A model generated the notes under the pieces. The model was not told the origin of the DNA. It saw nothing but the letters and a program-made list of their open reading frames with translations, and did not search any database. A stretch of DNA of 64,000 nucleotides from the NCBI GenBank assembly GCA_002900995.3, contig CM035304.1, positions 2,946,823 to 3,010,822 of the forward strand, in the 5' to 3' direction. Below are positions 47,072 through 57,500 of the stretch, in pieces. The translations under genes were made by a program, and so were the position numbers. Numbering within the stretch: the stretch's first letter is position 1; every line of letters starts with the position of its first letter. Source of the stretch: Ganoderma boninense (Eukaryota; Basidiomycota; Agaricomycetes; Polyporales; Polyporaceae).

Positions 47072-47784
47072 GTTTCATGAGCTACGTTAGAGTATGAGGG
47101 AGCAGACCGGACTGTACCTTGAAACAAGCCGTTATGTAGCACAGCGATATCATGGTGAAAATCTGCTAAATTGCAGCACTAATCGTTAAATCTGCGATGG
47201 TAGAGGCGATCGTGGCGTTGGGGATGTCTCAGATTTACCTGGAGCTGTCCGCCACCTGTGGATAGAGGATAAGCACTCGTTGTACGGCTAGTATGGCTCT
47301 GGGGCAGCAAGTACTTTATTGCACGTCGACCTAAGGCAATGTAAGCTACCATTTACTCATACCAATGTGTTAGTTGGCAGCATGAACAGCACCGAGGAAC
47401 TGCGCGACTGCCAAAAGCCGCAGACGTTCAGTAGCTGTGCCGTATCTGTCGGCGCACATGGACACGCGTCACGCGAATCGAGATTTGGTATCTCGGCAGG
47501 CTACCGGGAAGGGCCTCGACCATCTCAAAGGTCCCCCACTCCGTTGGACCCATTGGACACTCCCTCTGTACTTACCTCCAGTTGATGCACGACCACGTTG
47601 TGGTATGGTTTGCAGTCTGTCTTCAGGAGGGTAGTGGTATGGGGGAAGGCGGAAGTTCTGGTACCGGTATGGATGCTGCGGAAGACAAGGATGGGGGCGC
47701 TTGTCGGAAAACGACGCTGGACGCCACCGCCTGATGGCTGATGGCGCGAGTACTCACCGCGTGATAAGGACTTACCTAATGCTT
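47072..47784. other. Promoter side of the KDZ transposase
   Basis: 713 bp between the transposase start codon and the right inverted repeat, no gene seen. It likely carries the transposase promoter. Confidence 0.5.
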
Positions 47785-48332
47785 CCTCGCAGCCAGACAT
47801 GCCCAAAGTCGGGAAGGCTGGGGGCGCCTACCACTGTCGGGGGCGGGGGGTTGAGAGCGGCCAGGGCAGCGGATGCGAGGGGCAGATAACTGCACGAATA
47901 GATTGGGCGTACAAAGATGCGTAACAACAAAAAAAGAACGGAGGGAATTGGCCCAGTGGAAGGGCGGGAAGGCGTGGGGACCGAGCTCGCCGTCGGGCAC
48001 AGCGAGGACGGGTCCGAAGGCGGGGAGCGCCAAAGGGGCGGGGGACTGACAGTGGCGGTGATGGGCGGAAGGCGCGTGGTGATGGCGCGGCTGTGGCGGG
48101 CGTGACGCGGCGCCATACGGAACGCCATGCCGGAGGCTGCCGGGGGATTACTCAACGCCCCTCTGCCGCCTTCGAAATAGGCAGGAGGGAGGCCTTTCCT
48201 TGCAGGGAAAGCAGCAGAATTATCTGCGTAGGTACTGGTAGGGGCGGGCTGGGAGGGTTTCCGGTCAGTTTAACCTGCCATACTGACGTGTATGGCAGGT
48301 TTGATTAACCTGATAGATGTGATGATCAGGTG
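47785..48332 (-). repeat. Right terminal inverted repeat of the KDZ transposon
   Basis: About 548 bp, the inverse of 38774-39318 with few differences, for example a GTTACGCATC-type site with an altered A/T run near 47925. It ends GATGATCAGGTG, directly followed by the TCATACCT duplication. Confidence 0.9.
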
Positions 48333-48370
48333 TCATACCTTTTGGTGAGTTGTCGGGGGTCCTGGTTGAA

Positions 48371-49363
48371 CTTACAGTATCGTGAATGTGCCATCGGAAG
48401 CGTGATTTGTTCCGTTCGACGAGCACTGCCACTCATCATTCTCTCCTCCATTCCGAGTCCTCTTCCTCTTCCTCCGCCTCTGAGCATCAACCACCAGAAA
48501 TCCCCTCCGGGAATGCGCCGCCTGAGTCACGACGGATGATGCAGTACGATGAGGCTCAATTCCTTGTCTTAAAGGTAGAGAGAGCAATTGCGCTGCGGCG
48601 ACAATCGTTCTCATATCGCGGACTACTTAATCCGCCTGGACAATGAACTTTCACGCGCGCTTCGATCAACTCCGGCCAGTATGTGATAGTCACTGATCAA
48701 CACGACAGTGCCATGGTTTGTTCCTCGTCACAACTGCATAGAACCAACTTTCATGGTGCGTATTCTCCGCTAGTCCCAGTCGTTTCTACTCCTATCCAGT
48801 CAATCTCTGCAGCTCACCGGGTCAATTCTAGGCTCCGAGTCGTCCCCATCCTGTTCAGCGATGGTATTAGAATATTGTAGGGTATTTTCATAGATGATTG
48901 AGCGGACGCCCAGTCATCGAGCCTCTATGACTATCCCTCGCTTTGTGACCTCATACTTGCATGCGTTGAACCTTGTGCTAAGTGAAGCACCTCTACGCCT
49001 TACGTATTGCATTTATAAATGCTAAGCCACGTCACGAACCATCTAAGCGATCCTGAGGAAGCCTAATCACGAGGAGACGGCCAAGCGCCGTCACGGCGGC
49101 TACCAAAGCGTCGACCACCAGCGACCACCCATCTATGTATAGGCCAGTTACCGTCACCGTTACCGGCACAAAGGGGAACTTTGTGCGGGTGCGGCAAAAA
49201 CCACGACGAGCGCCGACCCCATTGGGGTATGTATACAGCTCAATAGTCTGTAGCCGCCTCACTCGTGCCTTCCTCGCCCCTCACGCCCACCCTCACACAT
49301 TCTCTCACTCAGCTCCGCTCCTCTTTCTGAAACATAACCACGAGGGCTTGACCATCAGACCAC
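48371..49363. other. Intergenic
   Basis: About 1 kb between the nested transposons and family member B. No gene recognised; short open frames have no motif. Confidence 0.45.
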
Positions 49364-50225
49364 ATGGATCGTGCATCACTACAGACACTTGGACGTGCAG
49401 GCCTCCAGCGGTTGGCAAAGGTGAGATATGCGCAGTGGTTAAGTACACGTTCCGGCATGTCAGGCTGACCAACTGGCGCCGCGCGCATTATGCGCTACAG
49501 GAGAAAGGTGTGAGGGCCGTTGGACCGAGCTCGAAGATAATCGACGAGTTGCTGAAGTGTGGAAAAGGGAACGCGACATCCAGGTGTGTTATTGTTTACT
49601 GTGGCTCGTGTGTGTCGCAAAGGCCTGGTGGCACTGGCAGATGCATCAACCCAGACTGACCACAACCGTTCCAATAGCGAGGCGACGCAGAAGATGCAGC
49701 GAAGGGGATCGAATTTGTTCAAAGACGTCAAGAACCACGGCGTAGAGAAAGGAGAGCAGAAGGAGGCGACAGATGGTATGTCTGTTACAACCATGTTAGA
49801 GGGACATTGCTCCACGATTCTCATTGCGACACTCCGCCGTCAGGTTCGCAGAAGTCCAAGAGGCTCGCAACCACACCCGGTACGAACGAGGTGACTATCA
49901 ATGCCGATAGACCAGATGCCACAGACACGAGGGCTTCGAGGCAGAAAACTGTTGTGGTCTCGTCGACAACGGACCTTGGGACTCGGAGTCCTAGTGAGTG
50001 TGTTGCAGTCGAGATGTTGCTCTCGTGGAAAGCTAAGCGTCCGCTCAAGTCCGAAGCTGAGGAGTGAGTCGCATATCATGATCATTGCGCTAAAGCGAAC
50101 TCACTGTTGGTTCAAGGCCTCCCGCGACAGGCCGCAAGCGGAAACGCGACCAAAAGGAGAGGGAGCAGGCTCCTGTCAACGTTCCAAAGCAGACCCAGAA
50201 GCGTCGTAAGACCAGGCGGGCTTGA
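49364..50225 (+). CDS. SAP-like basic protein, family member B
   Basis: Five exons (49364-49420, 49501-49583, 49678-49775, 49844-50063 and 50117-50225) close to 188 residues. The N-terminus GLQRLAK continues after the first intron as EKGVRAVGPSSKIIDELLKC, sharing EKGVRAVGP exactly with member A. The second exon is again 83 nt and ends in the same phase. Exons 3 and 4 align with member A in length and position but little in sequence (polar, Ser/Thr/Lys). The last exon ends QKRRKTRRA, matching QKRRRTRRS of A. The acceptor for exon 3 (at 49677) was chosen because the two earlier AGs lead to a stop. The role is unknown. A and B sit 25 kb apart on either side of the kinase and transposon block. 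Confidence 0.7.
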
Positions 50226-51239
50226 CATGCAGCTCGGTTGCTCCTCAAGTTCCATGTCCTTCCGGCCGACGTGCGCGGTTCTCACACGAGAGCAGATGAC
50301 GACGGAAGGTACGTCCTCCACGATGCTTCGCACCACGAACACCTTCATGATGGTGTCGACTCCAATTGCGATTCGGAAGTTTCCTCGCCTCGTTACAAGC
50401 TCCTCTCCAGGTCCTCTCCCCCCTCTGCTCGTACCATACTTCCTAGTCGTTACGATATTTGCTCATACTGCCTTCCCTGTTACGCCTACCCAACGACTAC
50501 CACCATCTCAATCATCTAATTTTTTGGGCCTTCAACCTCTTTCCAGCACGTTTCATATACCATCCGGCTACCACGCACCACAAATGAAGTTATAGTTATA
50601 GTTATGTCGGCTCCAGGTCAATTGTACTTGGGTGACTACGCAGTCGCCATCCTGATGGAACGACGGCCCTGCTATGCTCTACCAGCTAATCGTCGACTAC
50701 CACAACGGCGGTATTACAGGTCATGTGTAGAGGATGTATGAAAACATGTCCGCTGAACGACGACAACCGCAAACCTTCAAGTTAGGAGAAAACCGCAGGT
50801 GAAGTCGACCTAATCGTGGTCACGCTCGTTGTGGCGCACGGATGGTTGGTTCTTCGACTTTCGAAGGAGTAACAAAAGGCAAATCCATCTTTACGAGACG
50901 CCACCATTAGGGCCAGATACATCGTTCTGGAGAGTCTGGAGAGTCAACATCAACATCAACGTCCACATCCATCTCCCAGATCGCGACAGCCCCTCCCAGT
51001 ACTCACCACACACACCAGTTCGTCCCGCGCTGATGGTCTTCTGCACGATACGCGCTGTGACTGGGGGGTACGCGCGTCCGTCACGGTGCACGAGGCGCGG
51101 CCCGCCGGCGCACTCAAATTCGAATCGAAACCGCGGTTAGCGCCTATCACTCTTTCCTTCCACCCACAACCGCCACCCTCCCTCACTCTCCCCACTCCCT
51201 TGCTCATCCACCCACTCACCACCTTATTGTTATCGCGCA
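50226..51239. other. Intergenic between family members B and C
   Basis: 1 kb with no gene. The right 100 bp are C/T-rich with CCACCC and CTCACC runs, then the start codon of member C. A short AGTTAT triplication lies near 50588-50606. Confidence 0.45.
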
Positions 51240-52791
51240 ATGTCCAAGTTCGACGAAGCAACCCTGCGTGAGCTGCATTGGGACAGCTTGAAGGCCGTTG
51301 CGAAGGTGAGCATGGGCCGGTGGTTAAAGCGTCGCAGTGGTTGAGTGGTTGAGTGTGGCGGCTGACGGTGTCCTGCCATGCCCTGCCCTGCCATCACAGG
51401 AGAACGGCGTGCGCGTCGCGCAGAAGCGCGAGAAGATCACCGAGGAGCTGTTGAAGCTCGAGAAGCCCAAGATGATCCAGCTGTGAGTGCCTGTGCCGTT
51501 GTGTGCCGCCGGTGGTTGGGCCGCGTTGTGGAACGGAGGGCTGACGATGGCTCGATTGTCTTGGGTCTAGTGCGAAGCTGCGCGGGGACAAGAGCGCGAT
51601 CAAGATGGAGAAGATCCGCCGCAGGACCGTCGAGCACGTCAAGACGCCGCCGCGGCCGCCCTCTGGCAGGGCGACGAGGGCTCGCAGGGCACGCGCGTCG
51701 ACGTCGCGTCCCGCGGCTGAGCCACAGCCCGAGCTTGAGCCCGCACCGGAGGAGGTCCAACCACAAGCGGAGGCGGTCGAGGCTCCTGCCCCAGTCACGA
51801 CGCCGTCAGAGGAGCAGGCCGACGCTAAGCCTGAGAACGAGGAAGAGGTCCGCCCTCTGGAGAAGGCTCGCGCGCTTTGTCTGGAGCGGCGGAAGGCAGA
51901 AAGGGAGAAGGCAGAGCGGGAGAAGGAGAACCTCGACAAGGAAGAGGCGGCGCCCGCCGCGAAGGACCAGGATCAGCCACCCACCACTGCAGTTCCAGGA
52001 GAGTCGGAAGAAGGTGAGCCCGTCATTCCCGTCCCAGATGTCGTCGGTCACCGATGTCGATTACCCTATCTCCCTGCTCCCAGTCGGCTCGCCCTCGGGG
52101 GAAGAAGCATGGTCGCCTGTGAGAGGGCCAGTACTAGTCCCAATGGGGGTACCCGGTAAGCACCCAGCACTGCGAGGAACATCAGCGGGGGGTCGCTGAC
52201 TGCGCACCTTGCTTGCGCCAGTATCGTTTAACCCGGAGGACCTCAAGCCCAAGCACAAACAGACAATTCGTAGGGAGCTCTGGCCAGATGACTGGAGGGT
52301 TGGACTGCTCTCCCCGGACCCGAACAACCCGCGCCCAGTGTTCAGTCCCCCTTCTAAGCCGAGCGACAAGCCTGCAAAGGAGGACGAGATAGAACTACCG
52401 GTCGTTCCTGTGTCCGAGTCAGAGGAAGTTGAATGTGCGCCGGTGGTGGAAGAGCCAGAGCAGGGCGAGGATTCGGACACGAACACGGGGCTGGCGGAGG
52501 AGGAAGTGTTCGAGCTGACGTCGATAGGCGACATCCGCGTTCCGCTGCCAGACCACGATGCGGGTCTGGAAAAGTACGTTCAGCATCCCCCGACATGAAA
52601 CGTCGACTGACTTACGTCGCCTCCACAGAGTAAATGAACACGACAAGACGATGCGCGAGAACAAGAGGAAAGCGGAAGACGAAGAAGACGAAGAGGAGGG
52701 AAACGCAGAGAGGGCCATTGCCGCTCTTGAGCAATCGCCCAAGAAGCGCCGTCGGACGGGCTTGCGAGGGTGGCTTAGCAAGGTTTTTTAG
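51240..52791 (+). CDS. SAP-like basic protein, family member C (long form)
   Basis: Six exons (51240-51305, 51400-51482, 51571-52013, 52084-52155, 52222-52573 and 52629-52791) close to 392 residues. The SAP-like part reads DEATLRELHWDSLKAVAK, then ENGVRVAQKREKITEELLKL, split by the same phase-0 intron and followed by the same 83-nt exon as in A and B. Next are a basic patch (KMEKIRRRTVEHVK), a long Pro/Glu/Ala-rich acidic middle with a charged helix (RRKAEREKAEREKENLDKEE), an acidic block, and a basic end KKRRRTGLRGWLSKVF. Composition and motifs suggest a nuclear DNA- or RNA-associated protein. It is about twice the length of A and B and looks like the least reduced member; whether it is the ancestor cannot be told. 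Exon 4 (72 nt) is the least certain. Confidence 0.72.
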
Positions 52792-53317
52792 TGCAACGTT
52801 GACGCACCTCGTTGCTTCTCTTTTTTTTTTTTGTCTTCTTCAGGTTCAAAGTGGACTCTCGCATCAACAACGGACTTGTATGCTATGCAAATTTTTTCCT
52901 GTATTTATACTGAAGGATCCACGAAGTCAACTGTTTTACATAAAAATTGTGACTGGACACCTGCAATATCCACGATTATTTTTGCCCCAACGAAGGCCTG
53001 GGTGTCAAGGAAACACACCTTGCGTGACTTGACATAGTACGCCTTCGATTCCCAGGCAGACTAGAACCGCAGTCTTGATATCCGCGAAAAAGTGCGTGTT
53101 CGCAAAAGCCGAATAGGGGTATTATAGCTGAAAATCTTAGCGAGGTTCTCCCGGGAAGGAAGTCGATAGAAGAAACAACACTGTTGACAAAATGGACAGC
53201 AATGCACTCGTGAGGTCATAACGGGTCGTCATGATTGGCATGAAAGCTAGACAAATTCGTGAGTTACTATCAGACGTTGCACAAAACCGCATACGACGCA
53301 CCTTGTGAGCAGACTCC
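52792..53317. other. Intergenic between convergent genes
   Basis: 526 bp, both flanking genes ending here. It contains a T run of about 12 at 52821-52832, soon after the stop codon of member C and probably in its 3' UTR. Confidence 0.5.
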
Positions 53318-54106
53318 TTACACTTTCACCTCCACCTTTATCTCCTCGACACGGCTGCGGTGGTGAGAGCGATGGCGGTGGGAGTGATGGTGGTGATGAT
53401 GATGCTCCCTCCTCCCAACCCCACAGCACTCGCATACGACGATGGACATGAGAATCATTCCCGCGAAACTGAGGACGACTCCCGCCAGCACCATCCACAG
53501 CCCTGCTCCCCAGTTCAACGTGTAGTTGAACTCCGTCAATGGTCCAATCTTGTTCTTCCCGACGAGGATGATCGCGAGGTCGATCCCGAACACGACCGCG
53601 CCAACAAGCATGGTGAGGATGGACGTGACGAGGGAAATGATGCACATGGCGTGGGATTCGAGGAAGAGCGAGGTGAACTCGACTATGAATGCGAGTCCGG
53701 CTGCGACAAGGTGGAGGATGAGCAGGACGGTGAGCCCGCTGGCGATGTCATTGACGATCGCAGGGTACCCGGTGAGGTTCGCGATTGCCTCTGGGATGGT
53801 GTACCCGAGCGAGGGCCCGACGCAGTCGACGGTGTTGAGCTGGCTATATGCGCATACTCCCCAGACGCCGAAATGGAGGTCGGTCGCGATGGAGGTGACG
53901 GGGAGGTCCGGGTTCGTCGCGAACTGGATGCGGAAGATGTAGATGGACTTGATGATCGTCGCGGAGAGGCCGACGAGGAGAAAAAGGATGAAGGAGGCGA
54001 GGAAAATGGCGCACGTTGCGAGGGAGATCCCCAGATGCCGTGCGAGGGGCCGAGGGTGCCGCCGATGCTTCATCTGGGGTTGGTTGATACAGGGCAAGCA
54101 GACCAT
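53318..54106 (-). CDS. PalI/Rim9-type (SUR7 family) four-helix membrane protein
   Basis: A single exon of 262 residues. Helix 1 is about residues 27-52 (CAIFLASFILFLLVGLSATI). The outer loop holds HFGVWGVCAYS followed by a second Cys and LGYTIPEAI, the signature of SUR7/PalI proteins. Three more helices follow (about 124-149, 155-180 and 200-228). The inner tail is rich in histidine and arginine (HHHHHHHSHRHRSHHRS) and ends EEIKVEVKV. PalI/Rim9 helps place the ambient-pH sensor PalH/Rim21 at the plasma membrane, and SUR7 kin mark eisosome domains; which role applies here cannot be told. The His-rich tail could respond to pH or metals, which is speculation. Met13 (MKHRRHP) is an alternative start. 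Confidence 0.85.
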   Translation of the reverse strand: MVCLPCINQPQMKHRRHPRPLARHLGISLATCAIFLASFILFLLVGLSATIIKSIYIFRIQFATNPDLPVTSIATDLHFGVWGVCAYSQLNTVDCVGPSLGYTIPEAIANLTGYPAIVNDIASGLTVLLILHLVAAGLAFIVEFTSLFLESHAMCIISLVTSILTMLVGAVVFGIDLAIILVGKNKIGPLTEFNYTLNWGAGLWMVLAGVVLSFAGMILMSIVVCECCGVGRREHHHHHHHSHRHRSHHRSRVEEIKVEVKV

Positions 54107-54559
54107 GGTGCACGCAGCTGCTCGACGTGGACGACCAAGGTGAAGGAAGAGGCGGAGGGGCCCCTGGGGGGAGGCGGAGCAGGTTGGCGGAAAGCAAGAA
54201 GCCCGAGTGACCCCATAGTGCGGTAGCTCGGCCTTCGAGCCAATCCAACAGAAGAATCCCCGCCGCCGTCGACAAACTTAGCTCCTGCCATCAACTTCAC
54301 CGTTACGCACGTTCTTGGAGCCGGTCGAGGCCCGGGAGTGGGTTCGTGGATGACTGGAGCCATGGGAGTAGATGATAGTGGGAGGAGAGTAACAAGGTTG
54401 GTGTTGACGTCGTCTTTGGAGGTGCTTACGAGTGCTGGTTTCCGCGCTATCACCCCCATCGCCGACATACGGCACTGCCCACTCGCCGTTCTCTTCTGGC
54501 AACTGACGACCACCAGGACCATCTGCCCGCCGTTCCCAAGCTTCGGCTAGCTTCTACTC
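54107..54559. promoter_or_regulatory. Divergent spacer between PalI-like gene and hydrolase gene
   Basis: About 450 bp between two genes transcribed apart. The first exon of the hydrolase may lie in its right part, because the visible first coding block has no ATG of its own. No regulatory motif was identified. Confidence 0.35.
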
Positions 54560-57500
54560 ACACGACCGCCCAGGCCAAGACATCTCATGGAAGGCTGTGG
54601 TAAGTGTCAGTTGATCATGTCCACCTCGGACCCAATGTGATTTAACTCGCATCGCCCTCCCCTTCAGTTCCTGTTCTGCTGCCTATTCAAGCATAGTCCA
54701 AGTCTGCTGCCAAGATGTGGGTTGGCGGTCGCGCAGCTCCGTGCTTGGATGGTCGGCACTAATACAGAGCGACCGTCTGCCAGGTCGCGAGACCTGACCC
54801 CCAACCGCAACGGCCTCATGGTGAACGCACTCACTCGCAAGGCCGGGCTTACGCTCGGGCCCATCATCCTCGAGACCCTCCTCAAGCATTACTTCGACCG
54901 CGTCGCGAAGGACCACGAGTCGGGGGAGTCTACGAGGCTGCGGAGAGAGGAGCTCTTGTACGATGAGGCGTTCAATATCATTAAGGTGCGTATATATGCG
55001 CCTTCCCCCTGTCCCTCCCTCGAGTTCTGCCAAGCCCGAGCCTTGTCTTCACGGCGGGGTCGCACTGCCAATGCTCCCACAGAGAAGAATACATGATACA
55101 TGTCGCACTTCCCGCCTTCGCGTCTGGGGACGCAATATTCCCTGCCTGGCTGTCTGTGGCTATGGCTATGGCCATAGCCATATCCAACCATCATGGTCGC
55201 TCGAAGTCCGCATGGAGCCTGCTTCGTTGCCTGTCGAGAAGGACGAGAAAACGAAGAGGGACTTCGGGCAGCCTCGCAATGCTACGCTGTTCACTGGACC
55301 ATTTAGGCACTGCAGGGGGAACAAGGTTTCTCCTTCGCGACCTGAGTCTCCCAAGAATTTCGGAGAAGTAGTGGGACGTAGGCGTGGGTGTGAGAGACGC
55401 CGAACGGCATTGACCCGTACTCAACTTATTTTATTCCCCGTCTCGCTGAGCATATATGCGAGTCTTGCCATGGGTCTATGCCGTTGCGTGTATGTCCCTT
55501 TCTCCCAGGGCGTAAGGTTCGGTTTATTCGCTGGTTACTGATTTCACATGGAACCAAAAGGCTATCTCCTCGCATACCCTGATTTTCGAGAATTCGGCCA
55601 CAACAAGTTGTTCTATCCATAAACACGCAGACTGTGTTACGAGCCGATTTTTGAGAAAGGCCGTGTGCGAGCAGATAGGTTTTTAATTTCGACGTGGCTT
55701 TGGTAGCGCGTGAATGAGCCCAGCCTTACCTGCCTTCTCCCCACCTTTCGTACTCAGGGTTTCTTAACTCTGGGATTTAACGTAGGGATATATTTGAGTG
55801 CGAACTTCCGAGCATATTGGAAGGCTGGGAGAGGGAGAGTGACTTTGCGTCTCTTCAGTGCCTCCGCGATTTCGTGGTGGAGGCAACTTCGCCATTTTCT
55901 CATTTTTCTGGGTTGGCGACTTGACGGATTTGAAGCAGAGTCCAAGAGACCATCATAGTAGATTATGGCAACTAGGTGCAGAAAGCAGGACTTTCGATCA
56001 ACTGGGGATTTTTTCCTCGTTTTGTGGGATCCCATGTCGCAGCCAGAGCGTTGAGTAGCTATGGTTGGGCGCGGACGAGCGTGCGCCAGAAAGGCTCGTA
56101 AGGCTAACACCCTTTCTCACAGTCATTTATGGAAGCGGCGACGAAGTGAGTGCTGCAACCCTCCCGGTTGACCAGATTCCCGAGTACTGATGCCGAATTA
56201 GACATACCGTAGAAGAGCTACAAGCCTTTTCCAACACACGTACCCCAAGCCCCCCCTGGGTGCATGTCGTCCGCCTTCTCGTGCCAATGTCATGTTGCGA
56301 CGAGGCTGCCATATATCTCATCAAAGCGCTCGGCGGCGAGGACGTCACGAAACGTGTTGTCGGCGGCACGAAGTGGTGGCAGGTACGCGGTGTCAAAGGG
56401 TACGTGCCGATGTCGGACTCCGTTCCTTAGGGTTGCTCAGACACGCGAGGCAGGGTGGATGCCGAGTGGATCGTGGCGAAGAAGGATTATCAAGAGGCCA
56501 AGAAGAAACAGAAGGCGCGCCAGATGTCGATGAGCACATCTTCGCCGCTGTCTCGGGACAGCGATGAGGCCAGCCAGGATATGCCCCCGAGCTATCAACC
56601 AGAGATGGACGAGATGAGATGTGTCTTGTATGCGCACGGTGGTACGTCCGTACGTTAAATGGGCTTTCGTGTCTTACTGAGTCTTCCTAGGTGGGTATTA
56701 CTTCGGGAGCTTTGATCAAGAGAGGTTGGTTTAATTCCAGAAACGTGTCATCCTCTGTGTTGATTTATATTAGATATTCGATACAACGCCTTGCTCGTAA
56801 GATCAACGGTCGCGTTTTCGGTAAGTGGAACCTGTTTAAGTTGCCTTGTCCACGTGTATAACGTGCATATAGCCATGAATTACCGCCTTGCACCTCAGTA
56901 CCCCTTCCCGTGTGCCGTCCAGGACCTCATCGCGTCATGTGCGTAAGAACACGTTTTCTCCATCTGTTGTCGTCTCATCTCCCTGTAGACTTGTACCTTA
57001 TACAGCCGCCGCCCGGGGGCCTTACATACCCCCGTTTCGCCATCCAATATCGTCTTCTCCGGTGACTCTGCTGGAGGTGGGCTGTGCATCGCCGGGCTCC
57101 AGGTAATCCGTGATTCTGGGTTGCCAATGCCGCGGGCGCTGTCCTGATCTCTCCTTGGTGTGACATGACCCACTCCTTTCCAAGCATTCACCTGAACACT
57201 GCGACGGTGAGGTTCTCCCCACTGTGCAATCTGCATGTGCTGCCCATGTTTGACACAGGTTCTTGAGTAGGACATCATCCCGCAGTTCGGTCTCTCGTTC
57301 CACAAACCCAGCACGCTGTGGCCTCCTCCCCCAGACCACTTGACGACACAGGTGCACCAAGGTCTTCGCCAGCGCGTCCGGGAAGCCATCCGCCCAAAAG
57401 ACAAGGGAACGATCAAGGACAAACCTCTGAAGACCAAAGACACCGGCCGCGAACTCCTGCCGGACCCCAATGCACATCCGGCAGGCCTTCCCGCCCGTAG

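Larger units (their letters stand above)
38774..48332 (-). mobile_element. Complete KDZ-family DNA transposon, 9,559 bp
   Basis: The ends are inverted repeats of about 545 bp (38774-39318 and 47785-48332) that begin CACCTGATCATCACATC and are nearly identical by eye. The 8-bp sequence TCATACCT stands just outside both ends (38766-38773 and 48333-48340), a clean target duplication. The inside holds three genes, all on minus: a KDZ transposase (43581-47071), a protein with a viroplasmin-like start (42070-43269) and an HMG-box-like protein (39958-41882). All three have closed reading frames. KDZ (Kyakuja-Dileera-Zisupton) transposons are known from mushrooms and some animals and are large with cargo genes. 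The near-identical repeats, intact genes and perfect duplication point to recent insertion. It sits inside another, smaller element. Confidence 0.92.
38120..48364. mobile_element. Outer non-autonomous inverted-repeat element, split by the KDZ insertion
   Basis: The left end begins CAGGACCCCCGACAATTCAC. The right end, read on minus, begins CAGGACCCCCGACAACTCAC, with similarity continuing for about 40 bp through AGGTATGA. GTTGAA flanks it on both sides (38114-38119 and 48365-48370), a 6-bp target duplication. Removing the inner KDZ element and one copy of its own duplication leaves about 678 bp with no coding capacity, so this is a MITE-like element. Its body (38146-38765) is full of a degenerate motif, CCTGAT followed some bases later by CCGGAC and A/T-rich GATTTTGG. 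The transposase that moves it is unknown; nothing shows that the KDZ enzyme does. Confidence 0.7.

Noticed and set aside
52014..52037. Possible 24-nt intron in SAP-like member C
   Set aside because: Too short to splice; the longer intron to 52083 keeps the frame.
51378..52199. Arg-rich plus frame of 273 codons
   Set aside because: Shifted reading of the exons of SAP-like member C; the basic composition is a frame artefact.
53360..54226. Plus-strand open frame of 288 codons
   Set aside because: Antisense of the PalI-like gene.
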